A stretch of 64,000 bases of DNA, taken from the NCBI RefSeq assembly GCF_008520305.1, contig NZ_ML703284.1, forward strand, positions 80,248 through 144,247, read 5' to 3'. Under the pieces are notes generated by a model, which was given only the letters and a program-made list of their open reading frames with translations, did no database searches and was not told the DNA's origin. The DNA is from Mesorhizobium sp. SARCC-RB16n. GTDB lineage: Bacteria > Pseudomonadota > Alphaproteobacteria > Rhizobiales > Rhizobiaceae. Within the stretch, counting starts at the first letter, position 1. Each line of letters opens with the position of its first letter. This document shows, piece by piece, positions 27,105-36,572 of the stretch. The translations under genes were made by a program, and so were the position numbers.

Positions 27105-29188
27105 CTTGTCCGTGGGCCCTTGGGACCGCGCGGCCGCTCACCGCCGCCGGCGCCCCCCGGACGCTCGCCACGCGGCTTGCCGAATGGCTTTGCGTCACCT
27201 GGTTTGCCGGCGGGCTTGCCATAAGACGGCTTGAACGAGGCCTTGCGCGCCTTGGCCTCGGCCGCCTTGGCCGCATCGGCCTCCGCCCTGCCCTTGCCGA
27301 TCGGCCGGGCTCCCGGCGCCATCCAGACATTGGCCTTGCGCTGCCCTGGCGGCTCGATCGGCCGCTGCTCGCGTTCGGATTTCTTGCCGCCGCCCCGAGG
27401 TTTGTCACCGAAGCCGCCGCGCGGCTTGTCGCCAAAACTACCACGCGGCTTATCACCAAAGCCGCCTCGCTCCGGTCGCGGACCGCGTTCGCCGAAGCTC
27501 TTTTCTGGTCTCTCGCCTCTGTCGGGGCTTGTCGACAGTTTGCCGAGCGCCTCGTCGCGGCTGCCTTCCCGGCGCTTGCGGTTCTTGATCAGCCCGCCCT
27601 CGCCGATCGGCCGCCGCTCGCCGTCTCGCGTAAACTTCGGCCGTTCGGGCTCGGCCTCACGGACCTCGGTACGTCGCACCGGCTGATTGGAAAACGGTTT
27701 TGTTATCTCGGCGTCGAAATTGGCGCCGGATTCCTCGACCAGGCGCTCGCCAAGCTGGTCGCGCAGCACCCGGCCCTTGATCTCCAGCACGTGACCTTCG
27801 GCTAAATCCTCGAGCTGGAACGGGCCGTAGGAGATGCGGATCAGCCGCGTGACGTCGAGGCCGAGCGCGCCGAGGATGTTCTTGACCTCACGGTTCTTGC
27901 CCTCGCGCAGGCCGATCGTCAGCCAGGCGTTGGAGCCCTGCTCACGGTCGAGGCTCGCTTCGATGGCGCCGTAGAAGACGCCGTCGACGGCAATGCCTTC
28001 GCGCAGGCCGGCAAGCGCGCTTTCCTCGACCTTGCCGTGGACGCGCACGCGGTAGCGGCGCAGCCAGCCGGTGGCGGGCAGCTCGAGCACGCGCGACAGG
28101 CCGCCATCATTGGTCAGCAGCAGCAGGCCTTCGGTGTTGATATCGAGCCGGCCGATGGTCATCAGCCGTGGCAGTTCGGCCGGCAGCACGTCGAAGACGG
28201 TCTTGCGGCCTTCGGGGTCGCGGTTGGTGGTGACGACGCCGGCCGGCTTGTGGAACAGGAACAGGCGCGTGCGTTCGATCGGCGGGATTTCCATGCCGTC
28301 GAGATGGATGATGTCATTGGGCATGACGTTGAACGCCGGCGAGGCCAGCACCCGGCCATTGACCTTGACGCGGCCGGCGGCGATCAACTCCTCGGCGTCG
28401 CGGCGCGAGGCGAGCCCAGCACGTGCCAGGCGCTTGGCGATGCGCTCGCCGGCTTCTTCAGTTGCTTCGGTCGATCGCGGACGTGGCTTGAAACCGCCCG
28501 ATGCGCCTTGGGGCCGATCACTGAAATCACGCTTGGGTCTGTCGCCGCCAAAGTCGCGCTTCGGACGGTCAGAGAAGTCCCGCTTCGGACGATCTGCGAA
28601 ATCACGCTTGGGACGATCGAAGCGCTTTTCGCCACCCTCCGCCGAAGCAGAAACCGGACGGTCGCCATGTGGCGCGTAGGGCTTGCGTGGCCCTTCACGC
28701 TTTTCATACGGCTTCCGTTCGCCTTCGGCCGCCATTGGACGATCGCCGCGCGGGGCGTAGGGTTTGCGCGGCCCCTCCCGCTTCTCATACAGCTTGCGTT
28801 CGCCTTCGGCCGTCATTGGACGGTCGCCACGCGGGGCGTAGGGCTTGCGTGGCCCTTCGCGCTTCTCGTACGGCTTGCGCTCGCCTTCGGCCGTCATTGG
28901 ACGGTCGCCACGCGGGGCGTAGGGCTTGCGTGAGCCCTCGCGCTTTTCATAGGGCTTGCCTTCGGGGCGCGGTCCCTTGCGGAACGGCTTGTCGCCGCTC
29001 TTGAAGTCGCGCTTCGGGCGCTCGCCTTCAGCGGCTGCCGGCCGGTCGCCCCGTGGTGCATAAGGCTTTTTCGCACCAAAGGACGGCTTCCCGCCCTTGC
29101 TGGCATCTCGGCCACGTGCACCTGCCGATTTCGGGCCACTCCTGCCCGGACCCTTTTGGCGCGGAGATTTCTTGTCGTTGTCGTCCAT
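27101..29188 (-). CDS. rluB: Large RluB/RsuA-type ribosomal pseudouridine synthase with repetitive basic extensions
   Basis: A 695-residue protein, more than twice the length of E. coli RluB (about 290). The enzyme core has an S4 RNA-binding domain (RIAKRLARAGLASRRDAEEL, about residues 240-300) and the catalytic segment GRLDINTEGLLLLTNDGG with the active Asp. The first 235 residues are a low-complexity basic tail with four 27-residue repeats (KPYAPRGDRPMTAEGERK, then PYEKREGPR) and RPKRDFSD copies; the C-terminus has RGGFGDKP repeats. Both ends look disordered and RNA-binding. I chose the ATG at 29188 because the sequence further upstream is repeat DNA. rluB is the best family label; the target uridine is not proven. 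Confidence 0.88.
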   Translation of the reverse strand: MDDNDKKSPRQKGPGRSGPKSAGARGRDASKGGKPSFGAKKPYAPRGDRPAAAEGERPKRDFKSGDKPFRKGPRPEGKPYEKREGSRKPYAPRGDRPMTAEGERKPYEKREGPRKPYAPRGDRPMTAEGERKLYEKREGPRKPYAPRGDRPMAAEGERKPYEKREGPRKPYAPHGDRPVSASAEGGEKRFDRPKRDFADRPKRDFSDRPKRDFGGDRPKRDFSDRPQGASGGFKPRPRSTEATEEAGERIAKRLARAGLASRRDAEELIAAGRVKVNGRVLASPAFNVMPNDIIHLDGMEIPPIERTRLFLFHKPAGVVTTNRDPEGRKTVFDVLPAELPRLMTIGRLDINTEGLLLLTNDGGLSRVLELPATGWLRRYRVRVHGKVEESALAGLREGIAVDGVFYGAIEASLDREQGSNAWLTIGLREGKNREVKNILGALGLDVTRLIRISYGPFQLEDLAEGHVLEIKGRVLRDQLGERLVEESGANFDAEITKPFSNQPVRRTEVREAEPERPKFTRDGERRPIGEGGLIKNRKRREGSRDEALGKLSTSPDRGERPEKSFGERGPRPERGGFGDKPRGSFGDKPRGGFGDKPRGGGKKSEREQRPIEPPGQRKANVWMAPGARPIGKGRAEADAAKAAEAKARKASFKPSYGKPAGKPGDAKPFGKPRGERPGGAGGGERPRGPKGPRTR
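28663..28960. repeat. 81-bp in-frame tandem repeat inside the rluB-type gene
   Basis: Four near-identical copies lie at an exact 81-base spacing; the landmark GCGTAG occurs at 28674, 28755, 28836 and 28917. Each copy encodes 27 residues of the basic N-terminal tail. Differences are few (for example Leu for Pro in one KLYEKREG), pointing to recent expansion by slippage or recombination. Copy number may vary between strains. Confidence 0.9.
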
Positions 29189-29210
29189 GTGGCCTTTGTC
29201 CGTTTGCGCT

Positions 29211-29255
29211 GCTACAGCGTGGCGCATCCGTTCGGCGCGCAACGAACGCTGTAGC
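29211..29255. repeat. Rhizobial intergenic inverted repeat (GCTACAGCGT arms)
   Basis: GCTACAGCGT and ACGCTGTAGC form perfect 10-base arms around 25 bases that themselves contain CGTT/AACG. Elements with CTACAGCG ends are dispersed in Mesorhizobium and Rhizobium genomes. This copy lies in the 180-base divergent region between the pseudouridine synthase and tadA, just upstream of the synthase start. Confidence 0.6.
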
Positions 29256-29281
29256 ATTTTTGATTTGGCGCATGATCTTTT

Positions 29282-29305
29282 CCGAAAATCGAGTCCGATT
29301 TTCGG
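29282..29305. repeat. Short perfect hairpin in rhizobial repeat mosaic
   Basis: CCGAAAATCG-AGTC-CGATTTTCGG is a 10-bp perfect stem with a 4-base loop. It follows GCGCATGATCTTTTC, a sequence commonly linked to this hairpin in rhizobial repeats, and sits 26 bases after the CTACAGCG element. No T-run follows, so it is unlikely to be a simple terminator. Confidence 0.55.
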
Positions 29306-29368
29306 GCTGATGGGCTCCATAACAGGATCGCCGCCGGGTGGCGAGGAGATAATGGGAAGGCAAACCGC

Positions 29369-29818
29369 TTGAGTAGGCCGGATTTCATGGCCCTGGCGCT
29401 GCAGGAAGCCGAAGCGGCAGCCTTGCGCGGCGAAGTGCCGGTCGGCGCCGTGATCGCCAACGGCGGCACGGTCATTGCCAGTGCCGGCAACCGCACGCGC
29501 GAGCTTGCCGACCCGACGGCCCACGCTGAAATGCTGGTGATCCGTGAAGCCTGCGGCAAAATCTCAAGCGAGCGGCTCACCGGCCACGATCTCTATGTGA
29601 CGCTGGAACCTTGCGCCATGTGCGCCGGGGCAATCTCCTTCGCCAGGCTGCGCCGTCTCTATTTCGGTGCCGCCGACGAAAAGGGCGGCGCCGTGGTCAA
29701 CGGTGTGCGCTTCTTCGCTGCACCAACCTGCCATCACACACCCGACATCTATCCGGGCATGGCCGAGACCGAAGCGGGCCTGCTGCTGAAGGATTTTTTC
29801 AGGGGACGTCGAGACTGA
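29369..29818 (+). CDS. tadA: tRNA-specific adenosine deaminase TadA
   Basis: A 149-residue cytidine/adenosine deaminase-fold enzyme converting A34 to inosine in tRNA-Arg(ACG). Zinc and catalytic motifs HAEM and PCAMCAGA are intact. The start taken is TTG at 29369, preceded by GGGAAGG at eight bases; the resulting MSRPDFMALALQEA N-terminus matches the length of rhizobial TadA. An ATG at 29387 is an alternative that would shorten helix 1. Divergent from the pseudouridine synthase. Confidence 0.92.
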   Translation: MSRPDFMALALQEAEAAALRGEVPVGAVIANGGTVIASAGNRTRELADPTAHAEMLVIREACGKISSERLTGHDLYVTLEPCAMCAGAISFARLRRLYFGAADEKGGAVVNGVRFFAAPTCHHTPDIYPGMAETEAGLLLKDFFRGRRD

Positions 29819-29861
29819 GCCAAGGCCGCTGCAAGACTAGGCGGCGCGACTGTTGTTACAG

Positions 29862-30533
29862 CTACTGCAACCAGTCGAACCAGCCGCCCTTCTTGCCTTC
29901 CGCCTTTGCCTTGAGGCGGCGTTCCTTCTTGTACTCGTCTTCGCCGAGTTCGTTCTGCGGCGCGGCATCGGAAGCGACACGGTAGGCCAATGGCGGCTCG
30001 CTGAGGTATTTGCGCGTGTTCGGGTCGCCCTGCTTGCTTTCGGCAAGGCGGCGCTGGATCTCGGCAGCGCGGCCCTTGTCGGAATCAGCGGGTTTCCATG
30101 CCGGCGGGTGGCTTGAACCGGAATCTTCCATCGCCTTCTTCACCGAAGCGGGATCCGTCTGCACGTCATCGACGATCTCCGACTGGTAGGCCGGGTCATT
30201 CTGGTGGGCGGTGGCGTCGGCGCGCAGGCGCGCGCGGCGCTGCTCGGGCGATTCGGGCCAGCCGGCGTTTGCCGTCTGGATGCTTTCCTGCGGCGCTGGC
30301 AGCGCTTCCTTCTGGCCAGGTGCCGGCTTCACCAGGGTAGGACGGGGCTTATAGTCGATCGGGTCCTTGCGCTTCGGCGCGAAGGAGACGGCGCCTGTAA
30401 GATCGCCGGCCAGCTGTTCGGCGGCGGTCTTGTCGGTGCCATAGGTCGGAGAGCCCATGCAGCCGGACAAAGCGAGGCCCGATGCGACAAGCGGCGCCAG
30501 CAGCGCAAGGCGCGCGTTATATCTCTCGGTCAT
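29862..30533 (-). CDS. Uncharacterised lipoprotein
   Basis: A 223-residue protein with a lipoprotein signal (ALLAPLVASGLALSGC) whose Cys at about residue 25 would be lipidated. The rest is hydrophilic and Pro/Lys-rich, likely extended or disordered, ending KAKAEGKKGGWFDWLQ. I do not recognise the family. It lies downstream of ileS on the same strand, 204 bases away, and converges with tadA. The start at 30533 is set by the signal peptide; no strong ribosome-binding site is seen. Confidence 0.7.
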   Translation of the reverse strand: MTERYNARLALLAPLVASGLALSGCMGSPTYGTDKTAAEQLAGDLTGAVSFAPKRKDPIDYKPRPTLVKPAPGQKEALPAPQESIQTANAGWPESPEQRRARLRADATAHQNDPAYQSEIVDDVQTDPASVKKAMEDSGSSHPPAWKPADSDKGRAAEIQRRLAESKQGDPNTRKYLSEPPLAYRVASDAAPQNELGEDEYKKERRLKAKAEGKKGGWFDWLQ

Positions 30534-30737
30534 GCCAAAAAGTCCCACTCTAGACAGCCTCTCGATCGCACCGGCCTTGTGTCCGGTCCCCATCGTGCAA
30601 GCACTTGCGACGGGAATCCGGCGACAATTTGTCTTCCGGAGTTTCGCGTGTTTACCTCAACCACTCGTTAAGGGCAACGCACGGGCGGATTTGCACCGCC
30701 CGGCGTGGCATTTGTGCACTGCTTTGGACGACAGGCA

Positions 30738-33722
30738 CTAGAGCCTTCCCAGCGCTTTCAGTTCGTGCAGCACGGCGGCATCACGTGCCGAAACATCCGG
30801 GAACTCCGGATCCTGCCCGACATCGGCCGTGTAGCGCCAGGACCGCGCGCATTTGACCAGGCCGCGATCCTCGGCTTTCTCGACCACCACGGCGACGCCC
30901 TTGACGTCGTCGAGGGCAAAGGCGGTTTGCGGCGCCTGGCCATGGGCAATGACGAGATCGCTGGTGATCGCCATTTCAGCCATGTCGACGTCCGATATCG
31001 CCGCCTCGAGCGCCGCGTCGTTGATCGTGACCACCGGTACAGCCTCCAGAGAGGAGCCGATTACCTTCTGGGCACGGGCGATCTCGAGCGCGCCGGTGAC
31101 GACGCGGCGCACCTGCCTGACCTTGCGCCATTTCTCCGCCAGCGCCTCGTTCTTCCAATCCGCCGGGATTTGCGGGAACTGGTCGAGATGCACCGAGACC
31201 GCGTCGGGATGGCGGTCGAGCCAGGCCTCTTCCATGGTGAAGGGCAGCATCGGCGCCAGCCATTTCACCAGGCAGTCGAAGAGATGGCGCACCACCTGGA
31301 CCGAGGCCTTGCGCTTCACGCTCGACGGGCCGTCGCAGTAGAGCGCGTCCTTGCGGATATCGAAATAGAAGGCTGACAGTTCGACCACCATGAAATCGAG
31401 CAGTGCACGCGTTATGCGCTTGAACTCGAAGGCGTCGTACCCCTGCCGCACCACCTCGTCGAGCTCTGCCAACCGGTGCAGCATCAGCCGCTCCAGCTCC
31501 GGCATCGTCTCCAGCGGAACGTCCGCGCCATCGTCATGGGCCAGCGTACCCAGCATCCAGCGGATGGTGTTCCTGAGCTTGCGATAGGCGTCGATGTTGG
31601 TCTGCAGCACGTTCTTGCCGAGCCGCTGGTCTTCCCAGTAGTCCGTCGTCACTACCCAGAGCCGCAGGATATCGGCACCGGACTGCTTGATCACATCCTG
31701 CGGCACGACCGTGTTGCCGAGCGATTTCGACATCTTGCGGCCATCCTCGTCCATGGTGAAGCCATGGGTGACGACGGTGTCGTAAGGCGCTCTGCCCCTG
31801 GTGCCGCAGCTTTCGAGCAGCGAGGAGTGGAACCAGCCGCGATGCTGGTCGGAGCCTTCGAGATAGACGTCGGCCGGCCACTTCAGATCAGGCCGGTCTT
31901 CCAGTGTGAAGACGTGTGTCGAGCCCGAATCGAACCAGACGTCGAGAATGTCCATCACCTGCCTCCATTTGGGGGCATCGTGATTGCCGAGGAAGCGCTC
32001 CTTGGCGCCGGGCGCGAACCAGGCGTCGGCGCCCTCCGCCTCGAAGGCGTCCATGATGCGCTGGTTGACCGCCTCGTCCTTCAGCACATTGCCATCCTCG
32101 TCGGCGAAGACGGCGATCGGCACGCCCCAGGCACGCTGGCGCGACAGCACCCAGTCGGGGCGCTCCTCGATCATGGCGCGGATGCGGTTCTGGCCGGCGG
32201 CCGGGACAAACCGCGTCTCGTCGATCGCCTTCAGCGCGCGGCTGCGCAGCGTGGTGCCGTCGCCGAGATCCTTGTCCATGTAGACGAACCATTGCGGCGT
32301 GTTGCGGAAGATGACCGGCTTCTTCGAACGCCATGAATGCGGATAGCTGTGCTTCAACCGGCCGCGCGCGAACAGCGCGTTGCGCTTGATCAGCTCGTCG
32401 ATGACCGCCTGGTTGGCGCCGCCCTTCTTGCCGTTGTCGTCGATGACGCGCGCCGGTCCGCCTTCGCGGTCCGGGCCAAAGCCCGGCGCGTCCTTGGTGA
32501 AGAAGCCGGCATCGTCGACGGTGAACGGGATTTCAGTGTCGATGCCGCGTTGGCGCAGCGCGGGCGCGGCATCCATCCAGGCATCGAAATCCTCGCGACC
32601 ATGGCCGGGAGCCGTGTGCACGAAGCCCGTGCCGGCATCGTCGGTGACATGGTCGCCGGCAATCATCGGAACCGGGAATTCGTAGCCGCCACCGAGGTCC
32701 TTGAAGGGATGCGAAAGCACAAGATTTCCAAGCTGTTCGGCGCTGATGCCGTGAAGGCGCTTCAAGGTGACCTTGGCCTTGGCCTGGCTTTCCTCGGCCA
32801 GGGCATCGGCAAAGATCAGCTTCTCGCCCGGCTGCGGGCCAAAGGCATTTTCGGCCGCCGTCACCTCGTAGAGCCCATAAGCGACGCGCGGCGAATAGCT
32901 GACGGCGCGGTTGCCCGGGATGGTCCATGGCGTCGTCGTCCAGATGACGACATGGGCATCCAGCAGGTCAAGCGAGCGCCCACTCAGGTCCGGATCGAGC
33001 TCCGCCGGCTGCCCGTCCACGACACTGGCGAGGACGAGATTGGCCACCGGAAACTTCGCCCAGATCGTGTCGGACTCGTAGTCCTGGTATTCGATCTCGG
33101 CCTCGGCGAGTGCCGTGCGCTCGACGACGCTCCACATCACAGGCTTCGAACCGCGATAGAGCTGGCCAGACACGGCGAATTTCAGCAATTCGCCGGCGAT
33201 GCGCGACTCGGCGTGGAAGGCCATGGTCGTATAAGGGTTCTTGAAGTCGCCGATGACGCCGAGACGCTGGAACTCGCCGCCCTGCACGGAGATCCAGTGC
33301 GCGGCGAACTCACGGCATTCCTTGCGGAATTCGTTGACCGGCACCTCGTCCTTGTTCTTGCCCTTGGCGCGGTACTGTTCCTCGATCTTCCACTCGATGG
33401 GCAGGCCGTGACAATCCCAGCCCGGCACATAGTTCGAGTCATAGCCGCGCATCTGGAACGAGCGGGTAATGACATCCTTGAGGATCTTGTTCAGCGCGTG
33501 GCCGATGTGGATGTTGCCGTTGGCGTAGGGCGGACCGTCATGCAGCACGTATTTCGTCCGGCCCGCCGCGCTCTCGCGCAGCTTGCGGTAGAGGTCCATG
33601 TCCTGCCAGCGCTTGACCAGCACCGGTTCCTTCTCGGGCAAGCCGGCGCGCATCGGAAACTCCGTCTGCGGCAGGTAAAGCGTCTTCGAATAGTCGATCG
33701 TTGATTGGTTTTCGTCGGTCAT
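30738..33722 (-). CDS. ileS: Isoleucyl-tRNA synthetase
   Basis: A 994-residue class I synthetase. The HIGH motif is in [13 protein letters not shown], the KMSKS motif in [13 protein letters not shown], and the editing domain lies between. The length is slightly above E. coli IleS (938), as in other rhizobia. The C-terminal zinc-ribbon type cysteines of the E. coli form are not evident. In many alphaproteobacteria lspA and a lipoprotein follow ileS; here lspA is absent from the window. Confidence 0.97.
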   Translation of the reverse strand: MTDENQSTIDYSKTLYLPQTEFPMRAGLPEKEPVLVKRWQDMDLYRKLRESAAGRTKYVLHDGPPYANGNIHIGHALNKILKDVITRSFQMRGYDSNYVPGWDCHGLPIEWKIEEQYRAKGKNKDEVPVNEFRKECREFAAHWISVQGGEFQRLGVIGDFKNPYTTMAFHAESRIAGELLKFAVSGQLYRGSKPVMWSVVERTALAEAEIEYQDYESDTIWAKFPVANLVLASVVDGQPAELDPDLSGRSLDLLDAHVVIWTTTPWTIPGNRAVSYSPRVAYGLYEVTAAENAFGPQPGEKLIFADALAEESQAKAKVTLKRLHGISAEQLGNLVLSHPFKDLGGGYEFPVPMIAGDHVTDDAGTGFVHTAPGHGREDFDAWMDAAPALRQRGIDTEIPFTVDDAGFFTKDAPGFGPDREGGPARVIDDNGKKGGANQAVIDELIKRNALFARGRLKHSYPHSWRSKKPVIFRNTPQWFVYMDKDLGDGTTLRSRALKAIDETRFVPAAGQNRIRAMIEERPDWVLSRQRAWGVPIAVFADEDGNVLKDEAVNQRIMDAFEAEGADAWFAPGAKERFLGNHDAPKWRQVMDILDVWFDSGSTHVFTLEDRPDLKWPADVYLEGSDQHRGWFHSSLLESCGTRGRAPYDTVVTHGFTMDEDGRKMSKSLGNTVVPQDVIKQSGADILRLWVVTTDYWEDQRLGKNVLQTNIDAYRKLRNTIRWMLGTLAHDDGADVPLETMPELERLMLHRLAELDEVVRQGYDAFEFKRITRALLDFMVVELSAFYFDIRKDALYCDGPSSVKRKASVQVVRHLFDCLVKWLAPMLPFTMEEAWLDRHPDAVSVHLDQFPQIPADWKNEALAEKWRKVRQVRRVVTGALEIARAQKVIGSSLEAVPVVTINDAALEAAISDVDMAEMAITSDLVIAHGQAPQTAFALDDVKGVAVVVEKAEDRGLVKCARSWRYTADVGQDPEFPDVSARDAAVLHELKALGRL

Positions 33723-34004
33723 TGGTCTGCCATGTGCATGCCGGGCCAGTGGCCTGCGGCGTGGAATTCTACTTCATACGCATGCCGTTCTCCCAACCGG
33801 GCCACTTCTGGGCGACATGCCTTGATGATCTGGAAAAGCGCGAGAGGCCGCGCGCAACAGTCCCGGCGGCTCCGGCAGCCTTCAGGCTGCTGGGAACACC
33901 GGGCTGGTAATTCGTATCGTCGGCGCGTAAAGGCGCGAAAAGCTCGTCATTGCTGGGCTTTTAGCGGAGAAGAGCGCAGGAATAAAGCGTCTCCTTCGAT
34001 TCAC

Positions 34005-34817
34005 TTACATCTTGAAGTCGAAACGATAGGTGGTCGACACGCCGACCATGAACTGGTTGCGGTCGCCACGCTCCTTGACTAGGCTGGAATCGGCCGCCGG
34101 ACCCTCGAGGCGCGAATATTCGCCAAACAGGCTGGCGGTCATCGGATCGGTCACCTTCCAGGTCACAGCGCCACCAAGGCCGACGGATTTCAGGCCGCCG
34201 CCGGGATTGTACTGGCTGAGCCCCGAGGCCACGGCTTCCTGCGCGTTGACGCCATAATAGGCATCGAAATAGTTCGCCGAGGCAAAGGACACGCGCGGGC
34301 CACCCGAAATCCTGACGGTTGGCGTCACGTCGTAGAAGGCATCGGCGGCGATGTCGGCGACAAAGCCGTTATGGGCACGGATGCCATGCCGCAATTCGGC
34401 ACGCGCGCGCATCCAGTCCGTCGGATAGAATTCAAAGAAACCCCCGACTTCGCCACCCCAGCGAACAGGATCGAGACCCCTAAGTTCGTCGGCATTGCCG
34501 TCGTCGCGCGAGAACAGGAACTTGCCGGTCAGGCCGGCGCGAACGCTGCCATCGTCGACAAGCGCCAGCGAAATGTTGTCGTTGCGGGAGGTGAAGCGGG
34601 CAGCAGGGCCGGCCTTGCCCAGCGAAATAATGGGCTGGGCGCTCAGCATGTATTTTTTGCCGCCTTCGAAATTCGGCGCCACCAGGCCGGTCGCGCCGAC
34701 CGTCAGATACCAGTCGCCGGACAGCCAGCCGAAAGCGCCGTCGCCGGCCTCGGCCGCGCCCGACGTAGCCAGCACGACGGTAGCCAAGGCTATAGAAATC
34801 TTCCCGACCCGACTCAT
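34005..34817 (-). CDS. MipA/OmpV family outer-membrane protein
   Basis: A 270-residue outer-membrane barrel. A Sec signal (ISIALATVVLATSGAAEA) precedes alternating beta strands such as GDWYLTVGATGLVAPNFEGG, and the protein ends in FDFKM, close to the aromatic end typical of barrels. MipA/OmpV members act as porins or scaffolds for murein enzymes. GGAG precedes the ATG at 34817. It is monocistronic and divergent from the HdeD-like gene. Confidence 0.85.
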   Translation of the reverse strand: MSRVGKISIALATVVLATSGAAEAGDGAFGWLSGDWYLTVGATGLVAPNFEGGKKYMLSAQPIISLGKAGPAARFTSRNDNISLALVDDGSVRAGLTGKFLFSRDDGNADELRGLDPVRWGGEVGGFFEFYPTDWMRARAELRHGIRAHNGFVADIAADAFYDVTPTVRISGGPRVSFASANYFDAYYGVNAQEAVASGLSQYNPGGGLKSVGLGGAVTWKVTDPMTASLFGEYSRLEGPAADSSLVKERGDRNQFMVGVSTTYRFDFKM

Positions 34818-35005
34818 GGCCACTCCACTAACACGATACAACTGTCCTGCGGCGACAGCTTTGACGAGGCTTTGGTAAAATTTGATTTAAGGGCGAGACA
34901 TCTGGCGCGTATTGCCTGCGCCATCGCACCCGCCGTCGGCTGGACGCGGGTCTGCGCCGAGGATAACCTCCCCGTATGCTGGCGGTCTTCAATAGAGGTG
35001 GCGAC

Positions 35006-35560
35006 ATGACCTTGCACGGCGATACACTGAAGAACGCGATCGGCCAGACGCGCGACAAATGGGGATGGTTTGTCGGCCTGGGCGTGGTGCTGCTGGTCCT
35101 CGGCGGCATCGCCTTCGGCAATCTGTTCATCGCCACGGTGGCTTCCGTCTATGTCGTGGGATGGCTGATGCTGGTGGCCGGCATCATCGAGATCATGCAC
35201 GCTTTCGGGGTCAAGACCTGGGGACGCTTCTTCTACTGGCTGCTCAGCGAACTGCTTTATGCGGTCGCCGGGTTCTTTGCTTTCGACAATCCGCTGCTCG
35301 CCTCGGCGGTGCTGACCTTCCTCCTGGCCGTCGCCCTCGTCGCTTCCGGCGCGCTGCGGGCCTGGGTCGGCTACAGCCATCGTCCGGAGCGCGGCTGGGG
35401 CTGGATTGTCGCGGCAGGCGTCATCAGCGTGCTTGCGGGCCTGATCATCGCCATGGGCTGGCCGGTCAACAGCCTGTGGGTGCTCGGAATGTTCTTGGCG
35501 ATCGACCTGATCTTCCAAGGCTGGACCTTCATCGCCGTCGGTCTTGCGTTGAAGAAATAG
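35006..35560 (+). CDS. HdeD family acid-resistance membrane protein (DUF308)
   Basis: A 184-residue protein with six predicted membrane segments (FVGLGVVLLVLGGIAFGNLF, VVGWLMLVAGIIEIMHAFGV and others), matching the HdeD/DUF308 family. In E. coli HdeD contributes to acid resistance at high cell density; the role here is unknown. GAGGTGG precedes the ATG at 35006. Converges with ribF. Confidence 0.87.
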   Translation: MTLHGDTLKNAIGQTRDKWGWFVGLGVVLLVLGGIAFGNLFIATVASVYVVGWLMLVAGIIEIMHAFGVKTWGRFFYWLLSELLYAVAGFFAFDNPLLASAVLTFLLAVALVASGALRAWVGYSHRPERGWGWIVAAGVISVLAGLIIAMGWPVNSLWVLGMFLAIDLIFQGWTFIAVGLALKK

Positions 35561-35585
35561 CGACTCGTTCCCCCTTTTCGGGGCT

Positions 35586-36566
35586 TCAGAATGCCACCGC
35601 GGCGTCCAGACTGGATAGTGGCTTGACGCCGCCAAGCAGCGCGCGTGCCTCGGCTTCATCGCGCTTCATCTGCGCCACCAGTGCATCGAGCCCGTCGAAC
35701 TTGATCTCGCTGCGCAGGAAGCCGAAGAACGACACCGCGCAAGTCTCGCCATAGAGATTGCCGGAAAAATCGAAGACGAAGGTTTCCAGGAGCGGCGCGC
35801 CATTGTCGTCGACGGTCGGGCGGCGGCCGAAGCTGGCGACGCCGTCGTACAGCGTGCCGTCGGCCCGCCGGAAGCGGACGGCGTAGATCCCTTCCTTGAG
35901 CGTGGCTGCCGCCGGAAGCCTCATGTTGGCTGTGGGAAAGCCGAGCGTTCGCCCGAGCTGTTGGCCGCCGACAACCTCGCTTTCCACCGTGAAGCGATAG
36001 CCGAGCAGACCGGCGGCCTCAGCCACGTCGCCCTCGCAAAGCAAGGCGCGGATACGGCTCGACGAAACCACCTCGGCGCCTTCGTCGCGAAAGGCGTCGA
36101 CGAGGGTGACGCCGAAGCCGTGGCGCTCGCCGGCAGCCATCAGATAGGCCGGCCCGCCCTGGCGGTCCTTGCCGAAATGGAAATCGAAACCGGTCACGGC
36201 GTGGGTGATGCCCAGCGTGCTCTCCAGCACATCGGTGACGAAGGCTTCAGCCGACAGCGAGGCGAAGTCGCGCGTGAAAGGTTGCTCGACGAGCCCGGCA
36301 AAGCCCAGCAGCGACAGGAGCCGCGCTTTCATTGGAGGCGGCGTCAGCACGAAAAGCGGCAAATCAGGCTTGAAAACCGTTCGCGGGTGCGGCGCGAAGG
36401 TCAGCACCAGCGCCGGCACGCCTCGCCTCGTGGCCTCCGCCAATGCCCGTTCGAGCACGGCCTGGTGGCCACGGTGGACACCGTCGAAATTGCCGATCGC
36501 CACGACCCCGCCCCGCAGATCGGCGGGCAGCGGTGCCGTTGTCGCAAGATGCTGGAACGCGCCCAT
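35586..36566 (-). CDS. ribF: Bifunctional riboflavin kinase / FAD synthetase RibF
   Basis: A 326-residue enzyme making FMN and FAD. The N-terminal FAD synthetase has the nucleotidyltransferase motif GNFDGVHRGHQ and a later RIRALL(C) segment. The C-terminal kinase domain has GRTLGFPTANMRLP and the ending ETFVFDFSGNLYGE. The ATG at 36566 has TAGGTG just upstream; a GTG two codons earlier abuts the upstream stop but lacks a binding site. It follows the HAD gene closely. Confidence 0.95.
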   Translation of the reverse strand: MGAFQHLATTAPLPADLRGGVVAIGNFDGVHRGHQAVLERALAEATRRGVPALVLTFAPHPRTVFKPDLPLFVLTPPPMKARLLSLLGFAGLVEQPFTRDFASLSAEAFVTDVLESTLGITHAVTGFDFHFGKDRQGGPAYLMAAGERHGFGVTLVDAFRDEGAEVVSSSRIRALLCEGDVAEAAGLLGYRFTVESEVVGGQQLGRTLGFPTANMRLPAAATLKEGIYAVRFRRADGTLYDGVASFGRRPTVDDNGAPLLETFVFDFSGNLYGETCAVSFFGFLRSEIKFDGLDALVAQMKRDEAEARALLGGVKPLSSLDAAVAF

Positions 36567-36572
36567 TGTCAC

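Noticed and set aside
33872-33893. A 9-bp hairpin in the 282-base gap upstream of ileS as a T-box or terminator
   Set aside because: There is no T-run, no T-box sequence, and one pair is G-U; I see no other feature in this gap.
36567-36572. GTG start of ribF directly abutting the HAD stop
   Set aside because: No ribosome-binding site precedes it, whereas the ATG six bases later has TAGGTG at a suitable distance.
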